47,642 nucleotides of DNA from Candidatus Thiosymbion sp. (GCA_018435665.1 JAHDND010000066.1:1-47642); one strand, 5' to 3'; positions 31,634 through 45,084 are shown, numbered from the stretch's first letter. A program made the numbers and translations. Notes: a model not told the origin generated them from the sequence alone.

Positions 31634-32797
31634 TTACCGATTTCCTTTTGCTCGATTGTGCGTTTTGCACAGTACCTGACAGTTCTTGATATCACCACTG
31701 CCACCCTTGCTCCACGCCTGCACGTGGTCGGCGTCCATGTCACTCAAGCTCCAGATTTTCTCCTTGTTCGCGTCATGGCCCACGGCGCAGAGCGGACAGT
31801 TTGATACCCCTTTTTCTTCCGCCTTCGTGGTCTGTTGCGCATATACCGACTTTTTGGTCGCCTCATCAAACATGCGCACATCTAGGAGTTTGGTGTCCGT
31901 TTCACCGCCAAGAATATACTCAAATATCCCCTTCCGGTTTTTGACATACAGATCGGCGTAGAGACGATGCACCGCTTTAGACACCTTCGCGGGATCATAC
32001 GGCTGCTTGTGATATGTCTCATATAGACGCCCCCATTCGAGCCCCCGCATCTCACTTTCCACGTCGCTAAAAACACCCGATACCCAACCTATCACGCTGT
32101 TAAAGTGGGTTTTTAGCTCGTTGATGTTTGTATCGGAGCGGTGCTTGCTCATGTACTCGCCCACGTTGTCCCGACTCACCCACTGGAGCGCACGCTCCAA
32201 GAAATCCTGTCGGTTTGCACTCCCCGCGATGTAAGCGCTCCACTTTTGGATGTTGGCGTTTTGGCTGTTACTGAACTCCTCTTTGCCCAAGGTAACAAAC
32301 GGCCCGGAGTACACGGCATTCAATAATTCCTGCGGGTTAAGTGGTACACCGGCGATGTTGATGGTTCGGAACCACTCTTTGATCTCGCTCTCGGTGCCCT
32401 CGCACTCATAGATGAGGAGCTTCGTCTCCAGTATCTTCGCCTGCTTGTCTTCGGCGATACCGCTAAAGAATTGCTCCATACCCCGCTCATCCTTCACTGC
32501 GAATTTGTTGGTGACATAGCGCCCGATACTCGTGATGCGTTGCTGGCCGTCAAGTACTTCAAACTTCTCCTCCGCCACCTTGTTGAAGTAGATAAGTCCG
32601 AGCGGATAACCCTTGAGGATAGACTCGATCACCGCAACGTCTTTTTTTCCGTCCGCGTAGATGTAGTTCCTTTGGTACTCGGGCTGAATCGTGAGCTTAC
32701 CCGATAGTCCGAATAATCCCCTCCCTTCCAGTTCGTTGTACACAAAACCCTCACACACCTCCTTCACGGTGATGTCGGTTTTAAGAGTCGTTTTCAT
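31634..32797 (-). CDS. DUF262 domain / HNH endonuclease protein
   Basis: 387 residues. N-terminal DUF262 signature: [23 protein letters not shown] and DGQQRITSI (D83-R87 in the core), a nucleotide-dependent fold shared with GmrSD-type modification-dependent restriction enzymes. The C-terminal HNH: CPLC then [31 protein letters not shown] (residues about 335-387), with Asp-His, Asn and His all present. Its start overlaps the upstream methyltransferase stop by 4 bp. Inferred role is restriction of DNA, either as the nuclease partner of the methyltransferase or as an independent defence gene. Confidence 0.86.
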   Translation of the reverse strand: MKTTLKTDITVKEVCEGFVYNELEGRGLFGLSGKLTIQPEYQRNYIYADGKKDVAVIESILKGYPLGLIYFNKVAEEKFEVLDGQQRITSIGRYVTNKFAVKDERGMEQFFSGIAEDKQAKILETKLLIYECEGTESEIKEWFRTINIAGVPLNPQELLNAVYSGPFVTLGKEEFSNSQNANIQKWSAYIAGSANRQDFLERALQWVSRDNVGEYMSKHRSDTNINELKTHFNSVIGWVSGVFSDVESEMRGLEWGRLYETYHKQPYDPAKVSKAVHRLYADLYVKNRKGIFEYILGGETDTKLLDVRMFDEATKKSVYAQQTTKAEEKGVSNCPLCAVGHDANKEKIWSLSDMDADHVQAWSKGGSGDIKNCQVLCKTHNRAKGNR

Positions 32798-33955
32798 TTT
32801 CGTGGTTTCTTATTTTTAATTAAAACCCGCGCATACATAGACTTGGGAGTTCCATCGAGAATAATGACGCCACGCGCGTTCAAATCGTTCGCATTCGGAT
32901 AATCTGCCTTCGTATACTGTTTGATTTTATACGGATCATCGTTTCTCTGTGTAACGCCTAAAATCTCAAACTGCTCCGGTGAGTACTTATCTAGAAAACT
33001 TATTGGCACGCCCATGACGCCGACGTAATCGCTCGGAATGGCGTCGGTAAACGGCACCTCGATAGCGTCGTAGTTGTCATACTTGTCGTACGAGGCTTTG
33101 CCATGAAGCTCCTTGTGTTTGCTGTACTTCAAGTTTTCCTCCATGGTCATGAGGGGGAGTGGCTGATGCCGGCGTCCATGGTCGATGTTGGTGAACCAAC
33201 GCACTCCTTTTATGCGCAAAAATTTCCTACCTGCGTCGTCAATTCGCCAGCCCGCAGCGTTTATAGGGTAACTCACGGGCACCTCAAATTCACGATCTCC
33301 ACTACTTATAGTGGGTCCAAGCCACAATCTATTCTCCCTTATCAAAGGGAAAACCTCTTTATACGTGATTGCATTCATGTTGCCGATGATCAGGAACCGC
33401 TTATCGGCTTCCACTATCCACGATAAAAACTCGCGAAAAAGTGAAAACGGCGGATTGGTGATGATGATGTCCGCCTCGTCGCGCAGTTTCTTTATCTCCT
33501 CACTCCTGAAATCCCCATTGCCCATGAGATAGTGCCACTCCAAGTCCTCCACGTCGGTCTTGCCGTTGCCGGTCTTGTCTCGCGTGAGGGTAAATATCTT
33601 GCCGTTCTTTCTTGTCTTGATGGCGTCGTACTGCGGATCGCTGGTTTCAAAGGAGGTTGGTTGATACTCAGTATTGTACGTCTTGCTTTCCACCGCAAAA
33701 CTCGTGCTGATGAGTTTCTTAAGCCCAAACTCTTCAAATTTCTGCGCAAAGAACTTGGTGAAGTTGCTCCACTCGGGATCATCACACGGTAACAGAATGG
33801 TTTTGCCCCGAAAAACATCGGGGTTGTAGTCAAGGTACGCCTCTATTTCTTTTTGAATATCGTGCCACTGCGTATAGAACTCATCATTCTTGGCTTGGGC
33901 GGCTTTGTGAAGATTTGCGTTCCTTGGTTGGTTGTTCTTGTTTTGCAGAAGCCAT
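32794..33955 (-). CDS. EcoRI-family adenine DNA methyltransferase, apparent frameshift near 5' end
   Basis: Downstream part (from 33693) has the EcoRI methyltransferase family [10 protein letters not shown] motif ([10 protein letters not shown]) and [18 protein letters not shown]. Upstream, the family's start [16 protein letters not shown] and [17 protein letters not shown] is present in the same frame, but it has no start codon because the stop TAA lies just before it. The ATG at 33955 is one base out of frame; removing one A from the run at 33941-33944 restores a continuous [18 protein letters not shown]. So the gene is either broken, phase-variable, or affected by an assembly error. Methylation of GAATTC is family knowledge only, not shown here. 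Confidence 0.7.
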
Positions 33956-34427
33956 TGTTTTTACTCCCTGATAATACCCCTCTACTCTACAGCAAATACG
34001 GAAATACGGAAATACGGAAACACATACCCCAATCCTTGCCTCCAGCCCCGTGGCTGGTAGCGTGGTATAACACAATGATTCTCCGAGGAAACGAAGAAAC
34101 AATAAATCAGCCCATCAGGCTGGTAAACTGTACGAGCCGGTGACGGACACACTCACTCCTGCATGGGACGGATTCGCGGCAAGGGCAGGAAACTCGTGAA
34201 AGACAGAAGAAGCCCTACCCGATTCCGATGATCATTATTGGCAAGACCGGGGCCATGGCCGGGCATTGCTGAACGACGCGCTCAGGTGCATCCTGCAGGC
34301 GAAGGTATCCCGCTCCATAAAACAAGGAGCGAGCATTCATCGACGAGTGGGTCAGGAAACAGCATGCATAGGTTTAGGTGGTGATTCATAGGAACCAGAA
34401 TACTGCTCGGGCAAAGCCAGGCCCCTC
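33956..34427. other. Non-coding region with octamer array
   Basis: About 470 bp between divergent defence modules. Holds the octamer array at 33992-34023 and probably the promoters of both. A stretch 34139-34380 has no gene and no recognisable element. Confidence 0.5.
33992..34023 (+). repeat. Octamer array, locus 6
   Basis: The cleanest array: GCAAATAC, GGAAATAC, GGAAATAC, GGAAACAC, four perfect 8-bp periods. The locus at 45161 begins with the same GCAAATAC unit. Confidence 0.8.
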
Positions 34428-37292
34428 GTGATCTCCAGCTACCACGCCAAATACTACGCGCACGAGCTAACCCGCCTTGCCGGCGGCGACGGCGTTGATC
34501 GCCTATCCACGTCGCTGTTTGATGCCAGCGTCGATCTCAACCCCCACCAGATCGAGGCCGCCCTCTTCGCCCTGCGCTCCCCGCTGTCGAAGGGCGTTGT
34601 CCTCGCCGACGAAGTGGGCCTCGGCAAGACCATCGAGGCTGGCCTGGTTCTTTGCCAGTATTGGGCCGAGCGCAAACGGCGCCTGATCGTCATCTGCCCG
34701 GCCGCGTTGCGTCGTCAGTGGGCCGCCGAGCTGTCCGAGAAGTTCAACCTGCCCGCCGTGATCCTGGACGCCCAAGCCGTCCGCCAGCGCCGCAAGGACG
34801 GAGCGATCCGGCCCTTCGAGCAACGCGCCGTAGTGATCCTCTCCTACCACTACGCCAACCGCGTCGAAGACGACCTGCGCGCGGTGCCCTGGGATCTCGT
34901 CGTCATGGACGAGGCGCACAAGCTCCGTAACGCGCACCAGCCGAGCAACCGCATGGGGCAGACCTTGCGACGCACCTTCGACGGCCGGCGCAAGCTGCTA
35001 CTGACTGCGACCCCTCTCCAGAACAGCCTGATGGAGCTGTTCGGCCTCGCCAGCCTGATCGACGAGCATCTGTTCGGCGACGACAAGGCATTTCGCAAGC
35101 AGTACATGCAGGCCGGCGGGGACATCGCCGAGCTGCGCCAGCGCCTGACCGGCTTCGTGAAGCGCAGTCTGCGCAGGCAAGTCCTGGAGTACGTCCGCTA
35201 CACCGAGCGCCGGGCCATCACACAGCCCTTCACGCCCAGCGACGACGAGCAGCGACTCTACGAGGCCGTCTCCGCCTTCATGCTGCGCGAAGACGCCTTC
35301 GCGCTGCCTAAGAGCCAGCGCCACCTGACGACCCTGATTCTGCGTAAGCTGCTGGCATCCAGCTCACCCGCGGTGGCCGGAACCCTCGTGCGTATCCACA
35401 AGCGCCTGATTGCGTTGCAGCAAGGCCAACGCCTGGCTGGTAACGTCATCGACGAGCTGATCGACGAGGACGATCTGGACGACGACTATCGGGAGGCCCT
35501 CGAAGACGCCGAAGATGTGCCCGGGGAAGATGCCCCAGCCATCGATCTTGAGCATCTGCAGGCCGAGATCGCCGAGCTGGCGCAGTACATCGACTGGGCC
35601 AAGGCGATTAAGACCGACGGCAAAACGACCCAGCTACTTACCGCCCTGGGCCATGGCTTTCAAGCCATGGCCCAGACCGGCGCCGCTCGCAAAGCCATCA
35701 TCTTCACCGAGTCGCGTCGCACCCAAGTCTATCTCCGCGATTTTCTCGCCGCCAACGGCTTCGCGGGCAAGCTAGTCACGTTCAATGGGTCCAATACCGA
35801 TCCGGACTCGACGGCGATCTATCAGGACTGGCTCGCCGCGAACCAGGGCACCGACAAGGTCACCGGCTCCCGGCCGGTAGATCGGCGCACGGCGCTCATC
35901 GAGCACTTCCGCGATGCCGCCGAGATCATGATCGCCACCGAGGCCGCGGCCGAAGGAGTCAACCTGCAATTCTGTTCCCTGGTCATCAACTATGACCTCC
36001 CCTGGAACCCCCAGCGCATCGAACAACGCATCGGCCGCTGCCACCGTTACGGCCAGAAGCACGATGTGGTGGTGGTGAACTTCGTCAACACCCGCAACCA
36101 GGCCGATCAGCGCGTGCTGGAACTGCTGACGGACAAGTTCCGGCTGTTCGACGGTGTCTTTGGCGCCTCCGATGAAGTCCTCGGGCGCATCGAGAGCGGC
36201 ATCGACTTCGAGAACCGCATCCTCGCCATCTACCAGTCCTGCCGCACCGAGGCCGAGATCGAGCAGGCCTTCGCCGCCCTGCAACAGGAGCTGGAGGCCG
36301 ACATCGTCGCTCGCATGGACGAGACCCGGCAACTGCTCATCGAGCACTTCGACGAAGACATCCACGACCTCTTGCGCGTCCAGCTCGACCGCGCCCGCGA
36401 GCGGCTCGATTACGTCGGCCGCCTGTTCTGGGCCCTGACCCGCTTCGTGTTAGCCGACCGCGCCGCGTTCGACGAGGAAGCCCCTCGCTTCACGCTGCAG
36501 GAACCGCCAGCGCCTTCCATCCCGGGCGGGCGGTACCGCTTGATCCGGGACACATCCAACATCCCCGAGGACGGCGCCGAGCACGTCTACCGGCTGACCC
36601 ATCCGCTGGGCGAGCTGGTTCTCGCCGCCGGCCAGGCCGCCGACACCCCAATCGCCGAGCTGGCCTTCGACATCAGCGGCCACCCCACCAAGCTCTCGGT
36701 GGTGGAGGCCCTGAAAGGCGAGCGCGGCTGGTTGGCCCTGGATCTGCTCAGAGTCGAGTCCCTGCAACTGGAAGAACATCTGGTCTTCACCGCACTGACC
36801 GATGCCGGAACGCCGCTGGATCAAGAGACCTGCGAGAAGCTGTTCCACTGCCGTGCCAAAAGCGCCCCGACCCCGTTGCCCGACACGACGACCCCATCGC
36901 GCCTCGACGCCAACGCACGGCGCCACCGCGAAGCCATCATCAGTCGCGTCGTCGAGGCCAACAACCGCTTCTTCCAAGATGAGCGCGAGAAGCTCGAGAA
37001 GTGGGCCGAGGATAAGATCTTGGCCGCCGAGCAGGCCCTCCTGGACACCAAGGCCAAGCTGCGTGCCCTCAAGCGCGAGTCACGCCAGGCCACGTCCACC
37101 GAGGAACAACACGACATCCAGGTCCGCATCCGCGAGGCGGAGCGCGACCAGCGCCGCCAGCGTCAGGCCATCTTCGACGTCGAGGACGAGATCATCGAGA
37201 AGCGCGACGCCTTGATCGACGCCCTGGAGCAGCGCCTCCAGCAGCGTACCGACACTAAACGCCTATTTGGAGTCCGCTGGACCGTGGTCTAG
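34428..37292 (+). CDS. SNF2-family helicase/translocase of defence operon
   Basis: 954 residues, GTG start. Walker A DEVGLGKTIEAG at about 61-72, DEAH box VVMDEAHKLRN near 161-165, motif III-like LLLTATPLQNS, and helicase C-terminal motifs ATEAAAEGVNLQF and RIEQRIGRCHRYGQ near 505-545. The C-terminal quarter is a long coiled coil (ILAAEQALLDTKAKLRALKRE...). SNF2 translocases accompany modification-dependent defence systems and move on DNA. Start of a three-gene operon with a 29-bp gap to the methyltransferase. Confidence 0.87.
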   Translation: MISSYHAKYYAHELTRLAGGDGVDRLSTSLFDASVDLNPHQIEAALFALRSPLSKGVVLADEVGLGKTIEAGLVLCQYWAERKRRLIVICPAALRRQWAAELSEKFNLPAVILDAQAVRQRRKDGAIRPFEQRAVVILSYHYANRVEDDLRAVPWDLVVMDEAHKLRNAHQPSNRMGQTLRRTFDGRRKLLLTATPLQNSLMELFGLASLIDEHLFGDDKAFRKQYMQAGGDIAELRQRLTGFVKRSLRRQVLEYVRYTERRAITQPFTPSDDEQRLYEAVSAFMLREDAFALPKSQRHLTTLILRKLLASSSPAVAGTLVRIHKRLIALQQGQRLAGNVIDELIDEDDLDDDYREALEDAEDVPGEDAPAIDLEHLQAEIAELAQYIDWAKAIKTDGKTTQLLTALGHGFQAMAQTGAARKAIIFTESRRTQVYLRDFLAANGFAGKLVTFNGSNTDPDSTAIYQDWLAANQGTDKVTGSRPVDRRTALIEHFRDAAEIMIATEAAAEGVNLQFCSLVINYDLPWNPQRIEQRIGRCHRYGQKHDVVVVNFVNTRNQADQRVLELLTDKFRLFDGVFGASDEVLGRIESGIDFENRILAIYQSCRTEAEIEQAFAALQQELEADIVARMDETRQLLIEHFDEDIHDLLRVQLDRARERLDYVGRLFWALTRFVLADRAAFDEEAPRFTLQEPPAPSIPGGRYRLIRDTSNIPEDGAEHVYRLTHPLGELVLAAGQAADTPIAELAFDISGHPTKLSVVEALKGERGWLALDLLRVESLQLEEHLVFTALTDAGTPLDQETCEKLFHCRAKSAPTPLPDTTTPSRLDANARRHREAIISRVVEANNRFFQDEREKLEKWAEDKILAAEQALLDTKAKLRALKRESRQATSTEEQHDIQVRIREAERDQRRQRQAIFDVEDEIIEKRDALIDALEQRLQQRTDTKRLFGVRWTVV

Positions 37293-37321
37293 CAGGTCGC
37301 CCCATTACCCAGGGAACCCCC

Positions 37322-40396
<3,075 letters not shown>

Positions 40397-40408
40397 GGAG
40401 ACACTGGA

Positions 40409-43400
40409 ATGGCGCACTTTACCGACAAGTTGGTGCTCGGGGCCTGGATGCTGGAGCAGTTCGGCGTCGAGACGCTGGAGACCTTCAAGGGGCTGCTGTC
40501 CGATCCGAACCTGGTCGGCTTCGACGAGGAGAACACATCGCTCTTCCACTACGAGCTGATCAACAAGCCGTTTCGTGCGCGGGCGATGTCGGATGACACC
40601 CTGCGGCTCTACGACGAGAACGTCGTCCGCCACTGGCGGCGCATCACGGAACGCCGCAACCAGGCCGGCAGCACCCTGTATCCGCTGTACTTCCAGTATT
40701 TGGCCCTGCTCTTCACCGAGCACTACCTGGACCGCTACTTCACGGACCGCGCCGCCTTGTGCGCGGACCTGAACGACTTTCGCGAGCAGTTCAATGCCAA
40801 TCTCCCGGGGCGGGAGCAGATCGAGCCCTTCCGCGAGGAGGACCTGAACAAGCTGGCAATCTGGATCGCCACTGGCGGCGGCAAGACGCTGATTATGCAG
40901 GTCAACATCCTGCAATTTCAGCACTACTTGGCGCGGGCGAAGCGTGCCCGGGAGTTCAACCGCACCATCCTGCTAACCCCGAACGAGGGCCTCTCGCTGC
41001 AACACAAGGAAGAGTTGGACCTGGCCGGCATCCATGGGGATCTGTTCGTCAAGGACGGCGGCTCGCTCCTGTCGGCGGGCGCGGTGGAGATCATCGACAT
41101 CCACAAGCTCAAGGAGAAGTCCGGCGAGGTGACCGTCGCCGTCGAGGCCTTCGAGTCCAACAACCTGGTGCTTGTCGACGAGGGCCACCGGGGCGCCGGC
41201 GGCGAGGACTGGATGGCCAAGCGCAACCAACTCTGCGAGAACGGCTTCTCGTTCGAGTACTCGGCCACCTTCGGCCAGGCGATCAAGGCCACCACCGGCA
41301 GCGAACTGGCGCCCGCCCGTGCCGGCCAACCGACTTCGAAGCGTTACCGCCTGGTGCAGCAGTATGCTCGTTGCATCCTGTTCGATTACTCCTACAAGTT
41401 CTTCCACGCGGACGGTTACGGCAAGGACCACCTGATCCTGAATCTCCGCGAGGAGCAGCTCGCGGCGCAACGCCAGCTCTATCTAGCCGCCTGTCTGCTC
41501 GCCTTCTACCAGCAGAAACGGCTGTTCGCGGACCAGCACAAGTCGCTAATGCCCTACCTGCTCGCCGATCCGCTGTGGATATTCGTCGGCGGCAAGGTCA
41601 CCGCCCAGAACGAGGCCAACGCCGAGACGGTCAGTGACATCCACGCCATCCTCCAGTTTCTCGCGCGCTTCCTCGCCAACCGCGGCGGCGAGTCGGTGGA
41701 GTTTCTCGATCTGCTGCTGACCCAGCGCGACGACCTGCGCGACGAGCGCGATCGGCGCATCTTCGGCAAGGCGTTCCCCTACGTGCAAACGGCTTGGGCC
41801 ACGAGCCAGGCACGGGAACTGTTCCAGGATCTGCTCCAAGTCGTGTTCCGCGCTGCGGGACAGGGCCTGCTGCACGTCGTGCATCTGAAAGGCGGCGGCA
41901 CCGGCGAGATCGGCCTGCGGGTCGGCGAGAACGACTGGTTCGGCGTCATCAACGTCGGCGATGCGGCGAAGCTGATCAAGCAGCTCGACGCTGACCGGGA
42001 CACGAACATGGTGGTCACGGACCAGAGCTACGCCACCTCGCTGTTCGAGCGCATCAACAAACCGGACTCCACCATCAACCTGTTGGTCGGCGCGAAGAAG
42101 TTCACCGAAGGCTGGAGCTCCTGGCGCGTGAGCACCATGGGCCTGATGAACGTGGGGCGCTCCGAGGGCTCCGAGATCATCCAGCTTTTCGGCCGCGGGG
42201 TCCGGCTCAAGGGTTATGACTTCACGCTGAAGCGCAGCAGCCACATCCAGGCCCTGAAGCATCCTCCGCACATCACGCTGCTGGAGACCCTGAACGTCTT
42301 CGGCATCCGCTCGGACTACATGAAGGAGTTCGAGGAGTATCTGGAGGAGGAAGGCGTCGGCGAGGAGACGACCGAGCAGATCGTGCTCCCCGTGCTGAAG
42401 CGTCTGACCCGCAACGACCTACGGTTGATCCGGCTGAAGCGCGACATCACGCCCTTCAAGCAGGCCGAACGGCCCTGGCTGGAGAAGCCGCCGGCCGACA
42501 TGTCCGGCCGCGTGACTTTGAACTGGTACCCGAAGATCCAGGCCAGGCGATCCGCTGGCACCGTCGCGGCAGTGGCCGACGTAGATCTCAACGAGGGCGC
42601 TCTGGACAGCCGCCACCTGGCGTTCCTGGACATGGAGGCGCTCTACTTCGCCCTGGCCCAGTACAAGAATGAGAAGGCCTGGTACAACCTTCAGCTCAAC
42701 CGCCACACCATCCCCGCCCTTCTGGCCGATCCGAGCTGGTACCGGCTGCTGATCCCAGCAGATCTGTTAGAGGTGCGGGACTTCGCGCGCGTTGGCATGT
42801 GGCAGGAGATCGCCCTTGCGCTGCTGAAGAAGTACGCCGAGCGCTACGTCAGCTTCCGCAAGGCCGAGTACGAAGGCCCCCACCTGGAGTACTACGCGGT
42901 TCGCGACACCGACAACAACTTCATCGATGAGTATCGCGCCACCATCGAGCGCTCTGAGACCGCATGGATCAATGCGCTTAACGAGCTAAAGACCAAGCTG
43001 GAAGATAAGACCTTCCGTGATCGGTGGGCCTTCGGTACCTTCGAGGCGTTCGACTTCTCACGCCATCTCTACCAGCCGCTGATCTACATCGGCAAGAACG
43101 AGGTGGTCAAGGTCGCGCCAGTTGCCCTGAACGAAGGTGAGCGCGACTTTGTAAAGGACCTCAAGGACTACCACAGCAAGAACGCGGCGTTCTTCGCCGA
43201 CAAGGAGCTGTTCTTGATGCGCAACCAGAGCCGCGGCAAGGGTGTCGGCTTCTTCGAGGCTGGCAACTTCTTCCCCGACTTCATCCTCTGGGTGATCGCT
43301 GGCGTGAAGCAGTACGTCGCTTTTGTCGATCCAAAGGGTCTCGGACGTGTCCATGGTTTCGATGATCCCAAGATCCACTTTCACGCGAAGGTCAAGGATA

Positions 43401-43594
43401 TCGAGGCTCGCCTCGGGGACCCCACAATCGCGCTCAACTCCTTCATCGTCTCCAACACGAATCGCAGCAACGTCAAATGGTGGAAGGACGGCTCCGCTAC
43501 CGAACAGGACTTCGCCAGCAACCATGTGCTTTTCCAGAAAGACGAGAAGGATACCTACATTGGAACCCTCTTATCCGTGGCTATCGGTAGCTAG
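40409..43594 (+). CDS. Type III-like restriction subunit (Res-type helicase/nuclease)
   Basis: 1,061 residues. Walker A ATGGGKTLIM near 153, DExH-type LVDEGHRG near 256, helicase C-terminal LVGAKKFTEGWSSWRVS and QLFGRGVRL, and a C-terminal PD-(D/E)XK-like pair FFPDFILWV then AFVDPKGLG at about 955-975. This is the architecture of type III Res subunits, which translocate or diffuse on DNA and cleave. It depends on the Mod partner for recognition. The third member SNF2 translocase makes this a non-standard type III system. A standard type III operon would lack the SNF2 gene. Confidence 0.85.
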   Translation: MAHFTDKLVLGAWMLEQFGVETLETFKGLLSDPNLVGFDEENTSLFHYELINKPFRARAMSDDTLRLYDENVVRHWRRITERRNQAGSTLYPLYFQYLALLFTEHYLDRYFTDRAALCADLNDFREQFNANLPGREQIEPFREEDLNKLAIWIATGGGKTLIMQVNILQFQHYLARAKRAREFNRTILLTPNEGLSLQHKEELDLAGIHGDLFVKDGGSLLSAGAVEIIDIHKLKEKSGEVTVAVEAFESNNLVLVDEGHRGAGGEDWMAKRNQLCENGFSFEYSATFGQAIKATTGSELAPARAGQPTSKRYRLVQQYARCILFDYSYKFFHADGYGKDHLILNLREEQLAAQRQLYLAACLLAFYQQKRLFADQHKSLMPYLLADPLWIFVGGKVTAQNEANAETVSDIHAILQFLARFLANRGGESVEFLDLLLTQRDDLRDERDRRIFGKAFPYVQTAWATSQARELFQDLLQVVFRAAGQGLLHVVHLKGGGTGEIGLRVGENDWFGVINVGDAAKLIKQLDADRDTNMVVTDQSYATSLFERINKPDSTINLLVGAKKFTEGWSSWRVSTMGLMNVGRSEGSEIIQLFGRGVRLKGYDFTLKRSSHIQALKHPPHITLLETLNVFGIRSDYMKEFEEYLEEEGVGEETTEQIVLPVLKRLTRNDLRLIRLKRDITPFKQAERPWLEKPPADMSGRVTLNWYPKIQARRSAGTVAAVADVDLNEGALDSRHLAFLDMEALYFALAQYKNEKAWYNLQLNRHTIPALLADPSWYRLLIPADLLEVRDFARVGMWQEIALALLKKYAERYVSFRKAEYEGPHLEYYAVRDTDNNFIDEYRATIERSETAWINALNELKTKLEDKTFRDRWAFGTFEAFDFSRHLYQPLIYIGKNEVVKVAPVALNEGERDFVKDLKDYHSKNAAFFADKELFLMRNQSRGKGVGFFEAGNFFPDFILWVIAGVKQYVAFVDPKGLGRVHGFDDPKIHFHAKVKDIEARLGDPTIALNSFIVSNTNRSNVKWWKDGSATEQDFASNHVLFQKDEKDTYIGTLLSVAIGS

Positions 43595-43717
43595 GTCATA
43601 GCGCTACGGAGCGAATCCGAATCTAGGACAGAGCGATACCCCTGTTGCCGGCGCCGCGGAGGTCATGCGGGTGTCTGTTCCCGTGCTGCACTTGCTCTCA
43701 GCGTAGGGGGGGAGAAC

Positions 43718-43802
43718 GCCTAACTCACCTGCTGCCCAAAGGTGCATAGCGAGGTACGAGCGGCGCAGCTTTAGGCAGTCAGTTGGAATGCCGTGTTAGG
43801 GC
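43718..43802 (-). other. attC-like site 1 (integron cassette recombination site)
   Basis: On the minus strand, core GCCCTAAC opens and GTTAGGC closes the site (outer pairs CCTAAC/GTTAGG, at 43719-43724 and 43795-43800). Inner pair CTGCC/GGCAG (43732 and 43774) with an unpaired spacer gives the bulged attC geometry. The stop codon of the adjacent gene (C-terminus AFQLTA) lies inside, typical of cassettes. Confidence 0.72.
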
Positions 43803-44334
43803 TAATTATTGCGCTTTCAACAAAATAATATTTTGCCCGATCATAAACCAATTCCCTCTTATCCTGATTTTTCTCCAGTTCTTCAGCAAATGTAAAATAT
43901 GAACTTTTGAATGCCTTTCCCAGATTTACAATGTCTACTATTATCGTTTTCCTTGGATATTTCTCATCGATTATTTTCTCATACGTGCTTTGTTGTTCTG
44001 AAATGTCACCAATATAATAAATGAGTTCTGACGCCTCATCTTTTTTGCTTAAGTCTGATACTGCCATATTTGTGTGCAATATGCCGCATCTTGCGGCATA
44101 CAAATCAGTAGCAGTGCAAGTTAAGTTGCTGCTAGGCAAAAGGTAATCAGTGCACCATTTCTTGAAATCACTTCGTGTAACGGTTTCTTTTTCTTCTGAA
44201 CGATTTAATGATGCGAGCGCATCGATTCCACTATAGATGAGTATCAGGGATGGCATGAAAAATCTTTTTTCAATGCAAAGATCAATTGCCAAAAACTGGC
44301 TAAGGATATTGTATTCCAATGATCTCTTGCTCAT
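43771..44334 (-). CDS. Cassette-encoded hypothetical protein 1
   Basis: 187 residues, markedly AT-rich. MSKRSLEYNILSQFLAIDLCIEKRFF, IYSGIDALASLNRSEEKE, FKKWCTDYLLP, LYAARCGILHTNM; the GIDALA and DLYAARCGILHT motifs recall helical HEPN-like or unknown families seen in integron cassettes, unassigned. The reading frame ends inside attC site 1 (tail SPNTAFQLTA), which places it as the gene of that cassette. Minus strand, opposite to the defence operon. Cassette genes are often of unknown or defence function. Confidence 0.7.
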   Translation of the reverse strand: MSKRSLEYNILSQFLAIDLCIEKRFFMPSLILIYSGIDALASLNRSEEKETVTRSDFKKWCTDYLLPSSNLTCTATDLYAARCGILHTNMAVSDLSKKDEASELIYYIGDISEQQSTYEKIIDEKYPRKTIIVDIVNLGKAFKSSYFTFAEELEKNQDKRELVYDRAKYYFVESAIISPNTAFQLTA

Positions 44335-44343
44335 GATCCTTTT

Positions 44344-44432
44344 GCCCTAACGGTATGCGTAGCCCGACCATGATCGCCACCGGCGCGGAACTCGACGCGC
44401 TGGCAGGGGTCGGGCTGAGGCCGTGGTTAGGC
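44344..44432 (-). other. attC-like site 2
   Basis: Outer pair CCTAAC (44346-44351) and GTTAGG (44426-44431); inner perfect 9-bp pair AGCCCGACC (44361-44369) and GGTCGGGCT (44408-44416), with unpaired spacers between. This is the R-spacer-L...L-spacer-R layout of attC. It lies between the two cassette genes, on the 3' side of the upstream cassette. Confidence 0.82.
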
Positions 44433-44493
44433 CATTCTTAACCTTGGTCGAACTCATTGAGCTTCAGCTCTTTTTTGCTATCTATTTTAAGGC

Positions 44494-45009
44494 TCAATCG
44501 ATTTTCTTTACTTCCAGACGAGCAAGCTTCGCTGGGTTCTCCGAGAGGCGCTTAGCAAGGCTCTCACTAATCGCGCTAGCATCCCGCTCGTGCATCAAGA
44601 CGCTGAGCTGTTCAGCATACTGATCCTTGATTTGTTCTCGGTACTGCTCCCGTTCACGAGTCAGTTTGTCGACTTCAAGCTCTAGCTTTCTTCTTGTTAG
44701 AGGCCAATTGTGTACTTTCTCTATAATTTGCAAGAGAACCCATATTGCACCTAATGTAGGTATTACAACTTCAAGAACCAGCGGGGATTGCTTGGCAATT
44801 TTTGCCACACGAAGGCGATGATTTTTTGCCACTCGCCTACCATTCCTGTACCAAAAAAACCGCGAAAACTGATAGGTTGCATAGTCTTTGTTTGTTAACA
44901 AAACTCCGAGGTCATGTGCGAGTTCTAGATCATAGAGAAGGTTGGTGATATCCAGAAGAAGCGTTTCTTCCTCTTCTTCGAATTCCAAGATCAGAAGATG
45001 CTGCGTCAT
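44494..45009 (-). CDS. Cassette-encoded hypothetical protein 2
   Basis: 171 residues. Acidic N-terminus (MTQHLLILEFEEEEET), LLDITNLLYDLELAHDL, a hydrophobic segment LVLEVVIPTLGAIWVLLQII (about 95-114) that may be a membrane helix, and a C-terminal coiled coil (TRRKLELEVDKLTREREQYREQI). No family recognised. Followed by attC site 2 on its 3' side and preceded by attC-like site 3, as expected for an integron cassette. Confidence 0.7.
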   Translation of the reverse strand: MTQHLLILEFEEEEETLLLDITNLLYDLELAHDLGVLLTNKDYATYQFSRFFWYRNGRRVAKNHRLRVAKIAKQSPLVLEVVIPTLGAIWVLLQIIEKVHNWPLTRRKLELEVDKLTREREQYREQIKDQYAEQLSVLMHERDASAISESLAKRLSENPAKLARLEVKKID

Positions 45010-45030
45010 TTTGCACTTAGTGGCTATGAT

Positions 45031-45084
45031 GGGCTAATGAGCGGCGCGCACCTTTAGCGCGTCCGCTGTAGTCTTGTGTTAGTC
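45031..45084 (-). other. attC-like site 3
   Basis: Inner stem AGCGGCGCGC (45040-45049) and GCGCGTCCGCT (45057-45067) with one bulged base; outer cores GCTAAT (45033) and GTTAGTC (45078) are imperfect. Lies just upstream of cassette gene 2, so it is the 3' site of a lost preceding cassette or a degenerate insertion site. Confidence 0.6.
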
